The notes under the pieces were generated by a model. It did not search any database, was not told the origin of the DNA, and saw only the letters and a list, made by a program, of their open reading frames with translations. A DNA stretch of 64,000 nucleotides from Zygnema cylindricum (taxonomy: Eukaryota > Streptophyta > Zygnematophyceae > Zygnematales > Zygnemataceae), in contig JBBHKE010003059.1 of NCBI GenBank assembly GCA_037447655.1, positions 184,001 through 248,000 of the forward strand. The letters run 5' to 3'. A program made the position numbers and the translations under genes. This document shows, piece by piece, positions 49,839-61,460 of the stretch (its first letter is position 1; the number at the start of each line of letters is the position of its first letter).

Positions 49839-50319
49839 TGTTGCGTCAAAATGGTAATCGGTCGTCGCGGCCTGTCGCGCGACCGAATAGTTTCAGTTTG
49901 TCTTTTGTTGTCAAGCGTGTGGTCTTCTCTTTTGTCCTATTATGTTTCGTAGGTTGTTTGAAGATTCCCGGTCTCGCGTAGATTCGGTTTCGCGACGACC
50001 AGGTACAAATATTGTTTGGTGTGTTAGGTTTGTCGTTATATGGTTTTGTGTGTACCTTTCGGTAGTACGTTAGTACTACGTGGTTTTGTGTTGATTTGTT
50101 TGTTTGGTTTTATTTCGTGCGCACTATAAGTTTGTTTTAGTTTATTGTTTGAAGTTGTGACGTGACGCTTGATGTATACTATTTACTGCAGAGTAGTGGG
50201 AAGAACATATACTGTATAGGGGAAAAACGTTCATGAAATATATTGGCTTTTATGGACTGTTCTCTCTTGTGTAAAAATATTTTTATTAATGCTTCCGCTG
50301 ATTTGTTAAGATCCTTTCA
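49839..50319 (+). repeat. Copia 5' LTR
   Basis: About 481 bp starting tgttgcgtc and ending atcctttca. It shares with the 3' LTR the order aatcggtcgtcgcg, cgtagattcggtttcgcgac, gttgtgacgtgac, gatgtatact and aaatatattggcttttatgg, with scattered substitutions. The extent of divergence suggests an old insertion. Confidence 0.88.
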
Positions 50320-50321
50320 AG

Positions 50322-50333
50322 TGGTATCGGAGC
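50322..50333 (+). promoter_or_regulatory. Primer-binding site (initiator tRNA-Met type)
   Basis: TGGTATCGGAGC lies two bases after the 5' LTR. It differs by one base from TGGTATCAGAGC, the usual plant copia PBS complementary to the 3' end of initiator tRNA-Met. Confidence 0.88.
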
Positions 50334-50378
50334 TTGTGTGCTCCATTGAGGTGTAGAAGGGTGGCTAGTTTGGCCGCC

Positions 50379-51915
50379 ATGGGGAGAAAGAAGAAAAATA
50401 CCCCTTCTCCCATGATGCCTTCTTCCTCTACGATGATTCCTCGACCTCTGGATCCAACTAAATCCGAATCATCGTCGGATCCGGAAGTAGAAACTCCATT
50501 TACTTTCACCGGCAAAACTTTTGAGGAAGGCGTTCCGGTCGATCCGGTTGGACAAAAGAAGGAGAATGAGGGGAAAAAGAAGGAGGAAGACGGCGCGATG
50601 GAAGATCGTCTTCAAAATATGATGGATGGTCTTTTCTGCTATGTTGATCAACGAATCTCCGATGCAAACCGTGTTACAAGACCTCCATTTTTCGGAGGTC
50701 CCATTCCGACACAAAGCGTCGTTGATACTGAAGGAGATGAAGTAGATGAAGAGGAGAGGAGGGAATTAATTCGAAAGGGGAAACTCCCCATCGATGATGA
50801 TTCCGATCTTGATGATTGGAGTGAAGGAGACGAACAAGTTGAATCTATGTCCGGAAAGATCGTCATCTTCAATGGAACGAATTATCATTCTTGGAAGAAA
50901 TATATCAAAGGTCAATTTAAATTGAAGCGACTTTGGAAGGTGGTGAAAGAGGTGGACAAGATGCCTACGTCGGATCGGAGAGCTTATCGCGTATGGACGA
51001 AGAAAAATCTCTCCGCCGTCGGTGGTTTATTTCAATCATGTAGCACTTGGATTCACGATTTATTTCTTACCCGAAGATTCGCCCATGATTGTTGGGTAGC
51101 CCTTGAAAATCATTTTGAGAAGAGTCTTCAAAATAAGGGGCAACACATTTATACCGACTATACATCCTTCAAGGTGAAATCAAACGAATCTATCGATGAG
51201 GCCGCAAAAGATTTAACATTATTATCGAGCAACTCGCAAATATGGGAAAATTTATTGAGGAGGATGATAAGGCATCGATCTTCACACATGCCCTACCGGA
51301 GAAAATGATACATTTAAGGGATATTCTCTTATCGAGGGATTCAAATACCTTAGATTCAATTATAACATTCCTCAAATCTACCGAGGCGAATCGTCCTAGC
51401 TCATCAAGGGGAACTCAGCCGACCGGTTCCCTCAATGCGACGACACCGGAAACGCCCGATCTAAATTATTTTCGGGGAAGAGGAGGTAAGAGATGAGGAA
51501 ATCCGAGAGGAAGAGGTGGAAGAGGAGACGAAAGGGCCGGGAGATCGCCCTCCCAGCCCGGATATTCAGATCTGACCAATATTGCCTGCTTTCAGTGCGG
51601 AAACTTGGTCATATGGGGGCTTCTTCCCCGGACAAGGAGCGTCACTGCCATTTTTGCGGGAAATGGGGCCATATAAGCCCCCAATGTTATTCGAAGCCTA
51701 AAAATGGAAGCGTCGGCAGTAGAGGCGGTGACGGCTGTAGAGAAGACGGCGGCGGCCGATTCACTAGTCGCGGCGGCGGTCGCCTCAGCGGCCGCGGTGG
51801 TCGCGGAGGCCGCCATGGAAGGGGAGGAGGATATTTTTTTGGTGACGAGTATTTTGAAGAGGAAGGGAAGGACCGCAGATATTTTCGGTCCTTAACATGT
51901 CGTTTGACTTGTTGA
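50379..51915 (+). pseudogene. Copia Gag with zinc knuckles
   Basis: ATG at 50379 opens a frame to 51308 that contains the UBN2-type Gag core (FNGTNYHSWKKYIKGQFKL, RRFAHDCWVALENHFEKS). A frame change near 51222 moves to ANMGKFIEEDDKASIFTHAL, and a TGA at 51494 follows RGRGGKR. A later frame encodes two knuckles, CFQCGN..GHMG and CHFCGKWGHISPQC, followed by an RG/GGR-rich tail. Gag assembles the element's virus-like particle in the cytoplasm. At least two shifts and one stop make this copy defective. Confidence 0.85.
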
Positions 51916-52200
51916 CAGGTGCTACGGTACACGAAAAGGAGTGGATCATCGATTCTGGCGCGTCACACCGCGTTTGTACGGAGGCGTCACTTTTCTATGA
52001 CCTACGGCAACTCACGGTACCAAAGAAAATTACAGTCGCAAGTGGACAAATAATTTCAATCGGTACCTGTACTGTTAGATTTACCTATTTTGGACTCAAA
52101 CGACGTAGAAAAACTGACGCAAGTTGAACTGACAAATGTTTTATATTCACTTGAAGGTTCAGTGAACCTTCTCAGCGTTCCTCAAATTCAACAACAGGTT
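51897..52200 (+). pseudogene. Copia aspartic protease
   Basis: Frame 51897-52127 has EWIIDSGASHRVC, containing the catalytic DSG, followed by LTVPKKITVASGQIISI. A shifted frame then gives SVNLLSVPQIQQQV, the usual end of the domain. It would cleave the Gag-Pol precursor. Confidence 0.85.
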
Positions 52201-52286
52201 GCAGCGTACTTTCGTACGGAGATTCCACAATAAAAATTGTACGACCGGATGGTGTACAAATCGGCGAAGGGGGGGTCACGGAATTT

Positions 52287-53060
52287 ATGCACAACCGGTT
52301 AATTTGGCGTCGGCCTAAATCCTCCCCAAATTCCGCTGGTATTATTTCGCAAATATGTGATTTAAAAGGCGATTTGACATTGTGGCACCAATGGATGTGT
52401 CGCACATCCGAGGCGAGTTTACGACGAATGATAAAAAATGGGAGCGTAAGGGGATTAGACTTGGCGTCGGGAGAGAAAATTAACGGGTGCGAGGGATGTA
52501 GTAAGGGGAGACAAATCCGATAGCCACATCCGGCTAAGGATCCGATACATCGATCTAAGCATCCGCTTGATCTTGTCCACATTGATTTATGTGGGGATGT
52601 GAAACCGGAGACGATTGGTGGAAACAAATATATTATGGTGGTGGTGGACGACTTCTCTCGGTTCACATGGGTAATATTGCTTAAACACAAATCCGAAGCA
52701 TTTTTACACTTTCAAGAGTGGCATGTGATGGCCGAAAGGCAATGTGAGAGAAAATTAAAATCTATTAGATCGGACAATGGAGGGGAATTTCTTGCTTTTG
52801 ATCCTTGGTGTAAAGAGTGGGGAATTCTCATCAATATACCGCATCTTACTCACCGGAATCTAATGGCGTTGCCGAGAGGAAAAATCGTATGCTTCAAGAA
52901 ATGGTAAGATCCATGGTACACGGATCCGGGAGGAGTATTCATTTGTGGGGCGATGCAATTTTAACAGCGAATCATACTTGCAATCGGAGGATTACATCGG
53001 TTTCGGGTGATAAAACTCCGTATGAGTTGTGGTATGGGTGAAAGCCTACTCTACACCACA
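52287..53060 (+). pseudogene. Copia integrase
   Basis: A degenerate pre-integrase zinc finger (LWHQWMCRTSEASLRRM..CEGCSKGRQ, where the second His is lost) is followed by an in-frame TAG at 52521. The core then has the first Asp in VHIDLCGDV, VVVDDFSRFTW and the second Asp in IRSDNGGEFLAF. After a frame change near 52845, the Glu lies in SPESNGVAERKNRML. PYELWYG, then a TGA, precedes the GKR/GYFVGY-type C-terminal region (WSGYFVGYSEKRSLYRVY, 53128-53180). The DDE triad is recognisable although the frame is broken. Confidence 0.85.
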
Positions 53061-53559
53061 TTCGGATTTGGGGATGCCGTGCGTCGGTTTATATTCAATC
53101 GCAAAAGAGAAAGGGTAAGTTTGCATCGAGGAGTTGGAGTGGTTATTTCGTTGGATATAGCGAGAAACGAAGCCTTTATCGAGTTTATGATCCGATTCAA
53201 CATATTGTTGAGGAATCAAGGAATGTGGATTTTCACGAGGATTTATTATCCACAATTTCTCGATCGGCTAAGCGACATTCTAATCTTGACTTTCATGAGG
53301 AATTTGATATTGGTGACCTTAATGACATTGAGGGTTCGGATTTGGAAATTGATCCGGATTCCACATCCAATGTTAAGAGGGGGAAAGATAAAATTGTGGA
53401 AAATGCAAATTTTGGTAACATTGGTGGGGATTCGCGAAGCGAAAATTTCCAAATATCTTCGGACACGAGGAAATCCGCGTCTTCTAAATCGAGTGAACCA
53501 AATTTTATTGAGGAAGAACCGGCGAGGGAGGAGAAAGAATTTGGTTTCGAGGAGCATGC

Positions 53560-54762
53560 GAAAAATAAAGTGGAAACCGGCTCGTCTTTCTTTTGATGGT
53601 AAGGGGAATGTGGAGAATTCATATTATGTTATTTCGAGGGAGAGGGAGGATGATTTCCTTTTATACCAATCATTATGCGATAATATGTCGGGCGATCCGC
53701 AATCGTACATGGAAGCACGTAAATCATGCGATTGGGAGACGCATTGGAAACCGGCGTGGGAAAGAGAACTTCAATCTATTATCGACAACCGAACTTTTGA
53801 GGAGGTAGGTTTACCAGAGGGTAAAAAGGCTATTGATACAAAGTGGATTTTTAAAATAGAAATTGATGCATCGGGGGAAGTAGTAAAACATAAGGCTGGG
53901 CTAGTTTGCAAGGGATTTTAAGAAAGGGAGGGGATAGATTATACGGAGACATACGCACCGGTTGTTAAGTTTGATTCATTGAGGATGATTATTGTTATTG
54001 CCGCTGCCGGAAAGAAGCACATTCACCAAATGGACTTAGAGACGGCGTTCTTAAATGGTGATTTAGAGGAGGAGGTTTATATGAAGGTTCCAGAAGGAGT
54101 AGTGTCGAAGGAGGGGAAGGTATGGCGGCTGCGAAAGTCCTTGTACGGACTAAAGAAAGCACCAAGGACTTGGTATTTACAATTACACAAGGTCCATACC
54201 GAACTTGGATTCGTACAAACAGTTTCATATTCTGGAGTTTACGTAAAAGGTGAGGGGGAGGATCAAATCATATTTTCTGTGTATGTGGATGATTTTTTGA
54301 TGATATGTGACAAGTTGACGCGAATCGCGGAATTGAAGGAGTACCTGCGACTACATTTTAAAGTCACAGATTTGGGGGAAGTACGATATATTCTTGGAGT
54401 GGAAGTTTTAAGGTACGATAATGGGGATATTAAATTATCGCAAGCGCAATATTGTAAAGAAGTACTGACAAAATTTGCTATGTTGGATTCTAAGCCGGTC
54501 TTGACACCACTAGATTCCAAACTACAATATCGCAAATTTGAGGAGGAGGAAACTGTCCACGTGCCCTATCATGAGGCCGTTAAAGGTTTGATGTATTTAA
54601 GTGTGGCCACGCGACTGGATATTTCAGCCGCAGTATCTGTCGTGAGCGGTTTTTGTCAAGCTCTTAAGAAGATTCATTGGGAAGTCGTGAAAAGAATCTT
54701 TCGTTACCTTGCAGGTACAACTGAGATTGGATTATTATTTCAATGTGGAGAGGTGTCTTTGG
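53560..54762 (+). pseudogene. Copia reverse transcriptase and start of RNase H
   Basis: Frame to 53921 gives WERELQSIIDNRTFEEV and KKAIDTKWIFKIEID. A TAA (53919-53921) interrupts GF-EREGIDYTETYAPV. From 53922 the palm follows with HQMDLETAFLNGDLEEEVYM, SLYGLKKAPRTWY and the catalytic YVDD (residues 102-105 counted from 53979), then LGVEVLRYDNGDIKLSQAQY and GLMYLSVATRLDISAAVSVV. RNase H starts with FRYLAGTTEIGLLF and breaks off at GEVSL where the family C composite begins at 54763. Confidence 0.9.
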
Positions 54763-54942
54763 TAGTGTTGGGTATCGGGTAAATTCGCATCGCGATAATT
54801 TCGATATTCGATATATCGAATATCGATCGAGCGGAATCCTCGATATATCGTACCGAGACCAACATAAATCATCGCGATATATATCGCGATATATAGTATT
54901 TTTTAAATTTAATATTTTATATTTTAACATAATATGTTATTT

Positions 54943-56037
54943 TAGCGAAAAAACAAATTGTCTGATACGCCACGTACAACGTGATTTTCGTTCCGTGGCT
55001 TAAAGGTATACGCCGCAAAATGTAACAGGCAAAAAAATACAAATTCTTTAATTCATATAATTACTTATTTGGGGTATGGTTACATGAGGACGTCTATGTA
55101 ATAGTACGAACAACACAATTTTTGTATTACAGAGGCCTCGGTTAACATCGCGTATCTTTGTAAACAAGTTTTACATGTATGTTTTGATTTGAGTGGTCAT
55201 ACGTGTTTTGATTTGAGTGGTTCCTTGTAAGTCTCTCCCTCTCTCCTCGTGTCTCCCCCTCTTCCTCTCTTCCCCTCACTCTCTCTCCCTCTCTCCCCCC
55301 CCCATCTCTTTTCCTTTTTACTGTTTTTTTCATGAGATTTTGTGAGTCATCATGACTCTTTTTTTTTTTAAGAAATAAATTTGTGATCAGAGTCAAATGT
55401 TTGTCCTTTTTAAACAAAAAAACCTAAAAAAAAAAAACCTTCTTTTTTGTTTGTTAGTGACAAAGGAATTGAGGTTGTGGACTTGACAAATGGTAAAAAA
55501 AAAAAAGTTATCATGAAATAAAGTGTAGAAATTTATGATCTCTCAATTTTTTTTGAATGTTAAAATATTTCAAAAAACCTCTACAAACTACCGGAAATCC
55601 TTTTAAAAAATTCAAATGAACCTTAAAAAGAAAAAATAGAAAAGAGTAGTTTTTTTCGATTATGTCGATATCTTGTCCGTACCACTTTACAGCTATTATT
55701 TGATTTCTTCAAAACTGATTTTTAAGGGAAAAAAAAATAAAGGAAAAAGAAAATAAAGATCAACAAATAAGGAGACAGTGAAAGTGAAACGGCTTAATAT
55801 CGTGCATACTAAAATAAGAACTTTGTTTTCTTTTTTCTGGCACGAGTAAACTGTTGTTTTTAGTTATTTGTTAAAGTCACTTGACAAGAAAAAAGTATTT
55901 TGTATGTCATTTTATGATTTGGTTACTGTTTTAATGTTATGCTTTCATTGATTCCCTAAAAATCCCCAAAAAAATATTGAAAAACCCTTAAAAAGTATTT
56001 TGAAAACTATTATTCTATAGCTCAAAGAGAATTAAAA
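54943..56037 (+). repeat. Direct repeat D1, about 1.1 kb
   Basis: Near identical to 59312-60408, with a few substitutions and homopolymer length differences. It comprises the middle of a family C element up to ggttccttgtaag, then a CT-rich tract and about 780 bp of AT-rich non-coding sequence ending gagaattaaaa. Confidence 0.92.
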
Positions 56038-57408
56038 GACCATAAACACAAGTTTTTTTAAACAAAATTTGCAATGAGAAACCATTTGGGGAAAAAAAAA
56101 GTGGGGGGATGAAAACAAATTAAAGGTGAAAATGAAATCACGAAACCAGACGAAAAAAAAACAAAATGAACAAAAAAGATTGCAAAAGACAACTGTGGGT
56201 AGAATGAACAATGCAGAAACCGCAAATATAACCAAAGAAACAGGATCACATAAATAAAATATAAATAAATAACCGATCAAGATTGGTTAAAGCTTACCGT
56301 AAAGACATTAATTTTCTCGAAACAAAAAGTGGTCCACAACATATGACAGTATTACACTTCTGAAACCGGGGATGTGATTTTGTAATCCTTATGGTCGATT
56401 TAGACGTTGGGAGCAATTTAATGTTCGATTTCCTTCATGATGATTTAACTTTCTATGTGTTTATAGTTTTTACTCTACTTTCAGTGTTGAATGAATTATT
56501 TGAATAGTAACCAAGGTGGCATCGATGAAACCTAATTTAGAAAAAGTGGCGACTTTTCGTCCTCTCCTTTAAAGTTTTAAATGTTGTCATTAACATTGAT
56601 TTCCAATATTTGGTGAAAATAAGTAAACACTGCAAAAAGTACATCGTGTACCGCTATTCGTGTTAATGGTTTTTCTCCACCCAAAACATTTTTTTTCCGT
56701 GCACACTTATCGGACTGTTCATCCAACGGTTCGATTGGAAAGTAAGATTCTCGCCTCCCAATTGGCGCTCTCCAATTGACAATCAGGTATGTTTACAAAG
56801 GATAAAAGATGTTTTGAGTGGCAAAAAAAACATTAACTAATTGCGATGTATTGTTTAATGCAAACTCCTGTGATGCACTGATAGCAGTATGCCTTCCGAT
56901 AGCAACCATCGGATTAACAAGTGTGCGCGGAAAAAATAACTTTCCAGTGGCGAAAAGAACATAAACATTAATAGCGATACACGGTGAACTATTGTACGGT
57001 ACCTGAGTCTCCGATGAGAGTTTCCCCCAATTTGCTTAATAAGACATATGGAAATATGTCGTCCAAAATCGTATACTTCCAAGACACCCACCGTATCCTA
57101 ACTCACGAGAAGTGTCCACTAGGGTCGTTCAACAATGGCCCTTAAAATGATACCTAATATGTGGGTTCTTTGGGCCTACCAATAATCTCTATATTTGTTT
57201 GTATATCGGACATTGTACATACCAACAATATGTACAAATAAAATATATGTATTATTTCGGTTGGTGTGAAACTCATGAAAAACCTACAACACTTCCAAAC
57301 GAGCCAGTCACAACACTTTCCCCAAATCTAGCAACCCCTAGCCAAAATAATTGAAGACCTAAGGTTATAACCATTCGAACGCCACCCACAATGTCAGGTA
57401 ACTGAATT
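56038..57408. other. Spacer with family A elements
   Basis: One family A copy at 56642-56848 (catcgtgtaccgctattcg .. inverted ttgcgatg) and one half copy at about 56870-56990 ending gatacacggtg. The rest is AT-rich and non-coding. Confidence 0.6.
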
Positions 57409-58145
57409 TCTTTCCGTTGTGGTAAGAACGGACAAGATTTGAGGTTGTGTCCACATAAGGTAGCTGCGTGTACACATTGTAAGGAGACCGACTGTTTTCT
57501 CCACCATTGTCCAATAAAAATCCCTAATTTTCATTGTCGAAATCGGATTCATAAAGGTGGTATTCCGGCTCGTGCTGCTATAATGGTTTCCTCTCCGGAA
57601 GAGATAGAAATTGATGGTGTATTGTAGGTGTCAAAGGCGAAAGAGCGTTTAGAGATGTAGGCCCAATTGGACGGAAAAGGAACGATTCACGTTCTTCATG
57701 TACCAGATTTCCCCTCTTATAAAATCCCATTGCGAAAAACATTCTCATCCACTCATTCCACCAATTGGAAAAACACACATTCATGTGGAAAACACTCACA
57801 TTCAAAGATCAAATTTTATTTTTACGCAACTTTTAGTCCACACAACATTAGCTTGGTCCTCATGTGCGTAGTGAAATCTAAACTTACTAGGATAAACTAG
57901 TAAATTGAACGCAAAGCTCGCACTGTTTTCCACATTCCCACGTTGGCTAATCGACTACTCCGATATTCGAAATTCCAAAAGTGTTTTGCAACATTTGACA
58001 AGGGTTTCGTCTATCATAATTATGACGAGAAGGCGTCTAATCCGTGAATTATTGTTTTTCGCAAGGATTGTTCCTTTGTTGCTGAAAATTGCCTGTTCAG
58101 ACCAGAGCACTCGATTCAAAACCATACAATTCAATATAATGTGGT
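57409..58145 (+). pseudogene. Gag/protease relic related to the DNMT-bearing element
   Basis: CFRCGKNGQDLRLCP and CTHCKETDCFLHHC are paired CCHC-type knuckles (the first His is Gln), followed by IKIPNFHCRNRIHKGGIPAR. The same arrangement and wording (CFRCG..GHDAR, CTHCNQTGH, IKNPDF.. GGIP) occur in the minus-strand gypsy Gag at 33425-33505. Further downstream GKGTIHVLHVPDF and ARTVFHIPTLANRLLR resemble retroelement protease-region sequence, with stops between. This is a + strand fragment only. Confidence 0.6.
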
Positions 58146-59311
58146 AATTATATCCACCTTAAATAGCGTATATTTCATTTTGTGATTGTGAAAAAAGTTG
58201 TGAAGGAATTATGTTTTCATGTAAAATTGTTATAATCGAAGCCCATTACAGATAACCGATATCTACCATTTTGGCCTATCATAATATATATCGCTGATAT
58301 AACGGTAGGAAACTAGCGACATTTTCTGATGCATCCGTCCATGCAATAAAAACTATAACAATAATTCCCTTAAGTCCGTAATAGTTCCTTTTTTATTCTT
58401 ACCGGTACTGAATGGATTGTGAAACCCCTCACACCTCTTTCCGCCTTTAATATTTCGGCATAAATAAATTGTTATTCCAAGTGATATACCGGATCTACTC
58501 GCCGTAGATCATATCGATATTGAATTATCGCACAAATAAAGACCGATAAGAGGCTTCACTGGCCACAACACTGCCAGCACACCACTAATCGCCATTAGTG
58601 CTAATAACACTAATTCGGTGCCACTTTTCCTGACCAAAATCACAAAATAGAGTTAAAAATATTTACGAAGCGGACTTAAATCTGCCACGTCCTCGCACCA
58701 AATTACTATTATAAATTGTAATTTTAATAACACTAATAGTCTTTCAACACCAATAACGATTAGCGGTACAAGAACTAACGATGGGCGGTGCAGTGTCCAA
58801 GCTTTCCGGCCAACCCCGTCAGAATTTCCGTATCCGTACAGACGGCCGCTTAATCCTACGGCCGCTAACCGGTGGGCCTGGGAAGAGTAGATTACGCCTT
58901 AAATGTGTTGCCACGTGGCGTCGTGTGCCACGTCATATTGCGCTGCTGATTATATCTTGGAAGGATCCTAGACCGGCAAAGTACACCGTGCGTCGGTAAT
59001 ACTGTTTAATAAGTGTTTATGTTTGCATTCCTTCTCCGTACATCTTGTCGGATTCTTAAGCCTACGGTTGCGATTAAAAGGTAGGATTCCTTTCTGCTGA
59101 TTGGCGGGTCTCCACTTAAAAATCGGACGTGTGTGCACGGAAAATGATGTTTTAAGCGGCAAGAAAATCATCCACACTAGTAGCGGTACGTGGTGTACTG
59201 GCGAGAGCCGAACCGACAGTTTCGGTTCCAAGTGGTCATCTGATGTGTGAAAATAGCAGCACGTGTGAAAATATCAAAAAATTTGAACGCGTGAAAATAG
59301 ATCCCTAATGG
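58146..59311. other. Spacer with two family A elements
   Basis: About 58580-58768 is a long-spacer-subtype family A element (right end ataacgattagcgg). The stretch 58984-59195 is a full copy between TA dinucleotides with the hairpin-like interior ccttctccgtaca/tgtgcacggaaaatg. The rest is non-coding. Confidence 0.65.
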
Positions 59312-60408
59312 TAGCGAAAAAACAAATTGTCTGATACGCCACGTACAACGTGATTTTCGTTCCGTGGCTTAAAGGTAGACGCCGCAAAATGTAACAGACA
59401 AAAAAATACAAATTCTTTAATTCATATAATTACTTATTTGGGGTATGGTTACATGAGGACGTCTATGTAATAGTACGAACAACAAATTTTTTGTATTACA
59501 GAGGCCTCGGTTAACATCGCGTATCTCTGTAAACAAGTTTTACATGTATGTTTTGATTTGAGTGGTCATACGTGTTTTGATTTGAGTGGTTCCTTGTAAG
59601 TCTCTCCCTCTCTCCTCGTGTCTCCCCCTCTTCCTCTCTTCCCCTCACTCTCTCTCCCTCTCTCCCCCCCCCCATCTCTTTTCCTTTTTACTGTTTTTTT
59701 CATGAGATTTTGTGAGTCATCATGACTCTTTTTTTTTAAGAAATAAATTTGTGATCAGAGTCAAATGTTTGTCCCATTTTAAACAAAAAAACCTAAAAAA
59801 AAAAAAAACCTTCTTTTTTGTTTGTTTGTGACAAAGGAATTGAGGTTGTGGACTTGACAAATGGTAAAAAAAAAAAAGTTATCATGAAATAAAGTGTAGA
59901 AATTTATGATCTCTCAATTTTTTTTGAATGTTAAAATATTTCAAAAAACCTCTACAAACTACCGGAAATCCTTTTAAAAAATTCAAATGAACCTTAAAAA
60001 GAAAAAATAGAAAAGAGTAGTTTTTTTCGATTATGTCGATATCTTGTCCGTACCACTTTACAACTATTATTTGATTTCTTCAAAACTGATTTTTAAGGGA
60101 AAAAAAAATAAAGGAAAAAGAAAATAAATATCAACAAATAAGGAGACAGTGAAAGTGAAACGACTTAATATCGTGCATACTAAAATAAGAACTTTGTTTT
60201 CTTTTTTCTGGCACGAGTAAACTGTTGTTTTTAGTTATTTGTTAAAGTCACTTGACAAGAAAAAAGTATTTTGTATGTCATTTTATGATTTGGTTACTGT
60301 TTTAATGTTATGATTTCATTGATTCCCTAAAAATCCCCAAAAAAATATTGAAAAACCCTTAAAAAGTATTTTGAAAATTATTATTCTATAGCTCAAAGAG
60401 AATTAAAA
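59312..60408 (+). repeat. Direct repeat D2, about 1.1 kb
   Basis: Second copy of D1, offset by about 4.37 kb. It starts abruptly at tagcgaaaaaac without the family C terminus and is followed three bases later by a complete family C element. Confidence 0.92.
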
Positions 60409-60411
60409 TAC

Positions 60412-61260
60412 TAGTGTTTGGTATCGGGTAAATTCATATCGCGATAATTCGATATATCGAATATCGATCGAGCAAAATCCTCGATATATCGTACCGAGCC
60501 AACATAAATTATCGCGATATATATCGCGATATATAGTATTTTTTTAATATTTTATATTTCTATATAATATGTAATTTTAGCGAAAAAGACAAATTGTCTG
60601 ATAAGCCACGTACGACGTGATTTTCGTTCCGTGACTTAAAGGTAGACGCCGCAAAATGTAACCGACATAAAGGTACTAATTCTGTAATTCATATAATTAC
60701 TTATTTGGGGTATGGATACATCAGGAGGTCTTTGTAATAGTACGGACAGCAAAATTTCCGTATTACAAAGGCCTCGGTTACATCGCGTATCTCTGTAAAC
60801 AAGTTTTACATGTATGTTTTGATTTGAGTGGTCATACGTGTTTTGATTTGAGTGGTTCCTTGTAAGTTGACGATCAAATCTCTAAAATCGTCAAAGATTT
60901 GGAACCGACAATTTTCGTATGGAAATCTGTACTTTCGTACTATGTACATGTACTTCGCAAGTGTACCGCGTCAATGTACCTCAGAGATCTCCTTCACCCT
61001 GCTGACTTTCAGGAAAAAACCGTATTTCTTTTCGGCAAAAATTTTACAGTCACCTTGTCCGAAGGCACGTGACTTTGGAGACCAGTGAAAATTTCATTTT
61101 TTTTTAATGCCTCGATATTTTGGCGATACGATATATCGCCGATATATCGGCAATCGCGATGTTTTGATTCTCGATATATCGAAGCGATATATCGATTATC
61201 GGGTACCTGAAATTCGATATATATCGAATATTGGCAAAAGGTCCTCGATACCCAACACTA
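60412..61260. mobile_element. Complete family C element
   Basis: 849 bp, starting tagtgtttggtatcggg and ending with the inverted gatacccaacacta. It includes the long palindromic cgatatatcgaatatcgat block near both ends, so the termini can form extended hairpins. No coding capacity. Confidence 0.75.
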
Positions 61261-61458
61261 CACCTTGAATCGTTATTAGACTTATGTACTCTATATCGGC
61301 GCCCCAAAATTTTGACATTGATACCTTAAATAAAATAAATTATACTATTTAAGGACGTGGACCATAATCTGCCACGTTTCTGGCACTAAATTAGCATCAA
61401 TGACACTAATTAATTTTTGACACTAATAATTTCTTTAGTCTAATAACGATTCACGGTG
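61261..61458. mobile_element. Family A element inserted at terminal TA of family C
   Basis: 198 bp between TA dinucleotides at 61259-61260 and 61459-61460. The ends are caccttgaatcgttattag and the inverted ctaataacgattcacggtg. The left TA is also the last two bases of the family C terminus. Confidence 0.88.
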
Positions 61459-61460
61459 TA

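Larger units (their letters stand above)
54763..61260. mobile_element. Family C hAT-like composite (6.5 kb)
   Basis: Outer ends are TAGTGTTGGGTATCGG at 54763 and the inverted CCTCGATACCCAACACTA ending at 61260. The 8 bp flank gtctttgg (54755-54762) reappears as ctctttgg (61461-61468) after a small TA element, so the whole block behaves as one hAT insertion into the copia RNase H. Inside are a left family C copy (54763-55220), direct repeats D1 and D2, a Gag relic, three or more family A elements, and a complete right family C copy (60412-61260). Confidence 0.75.
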
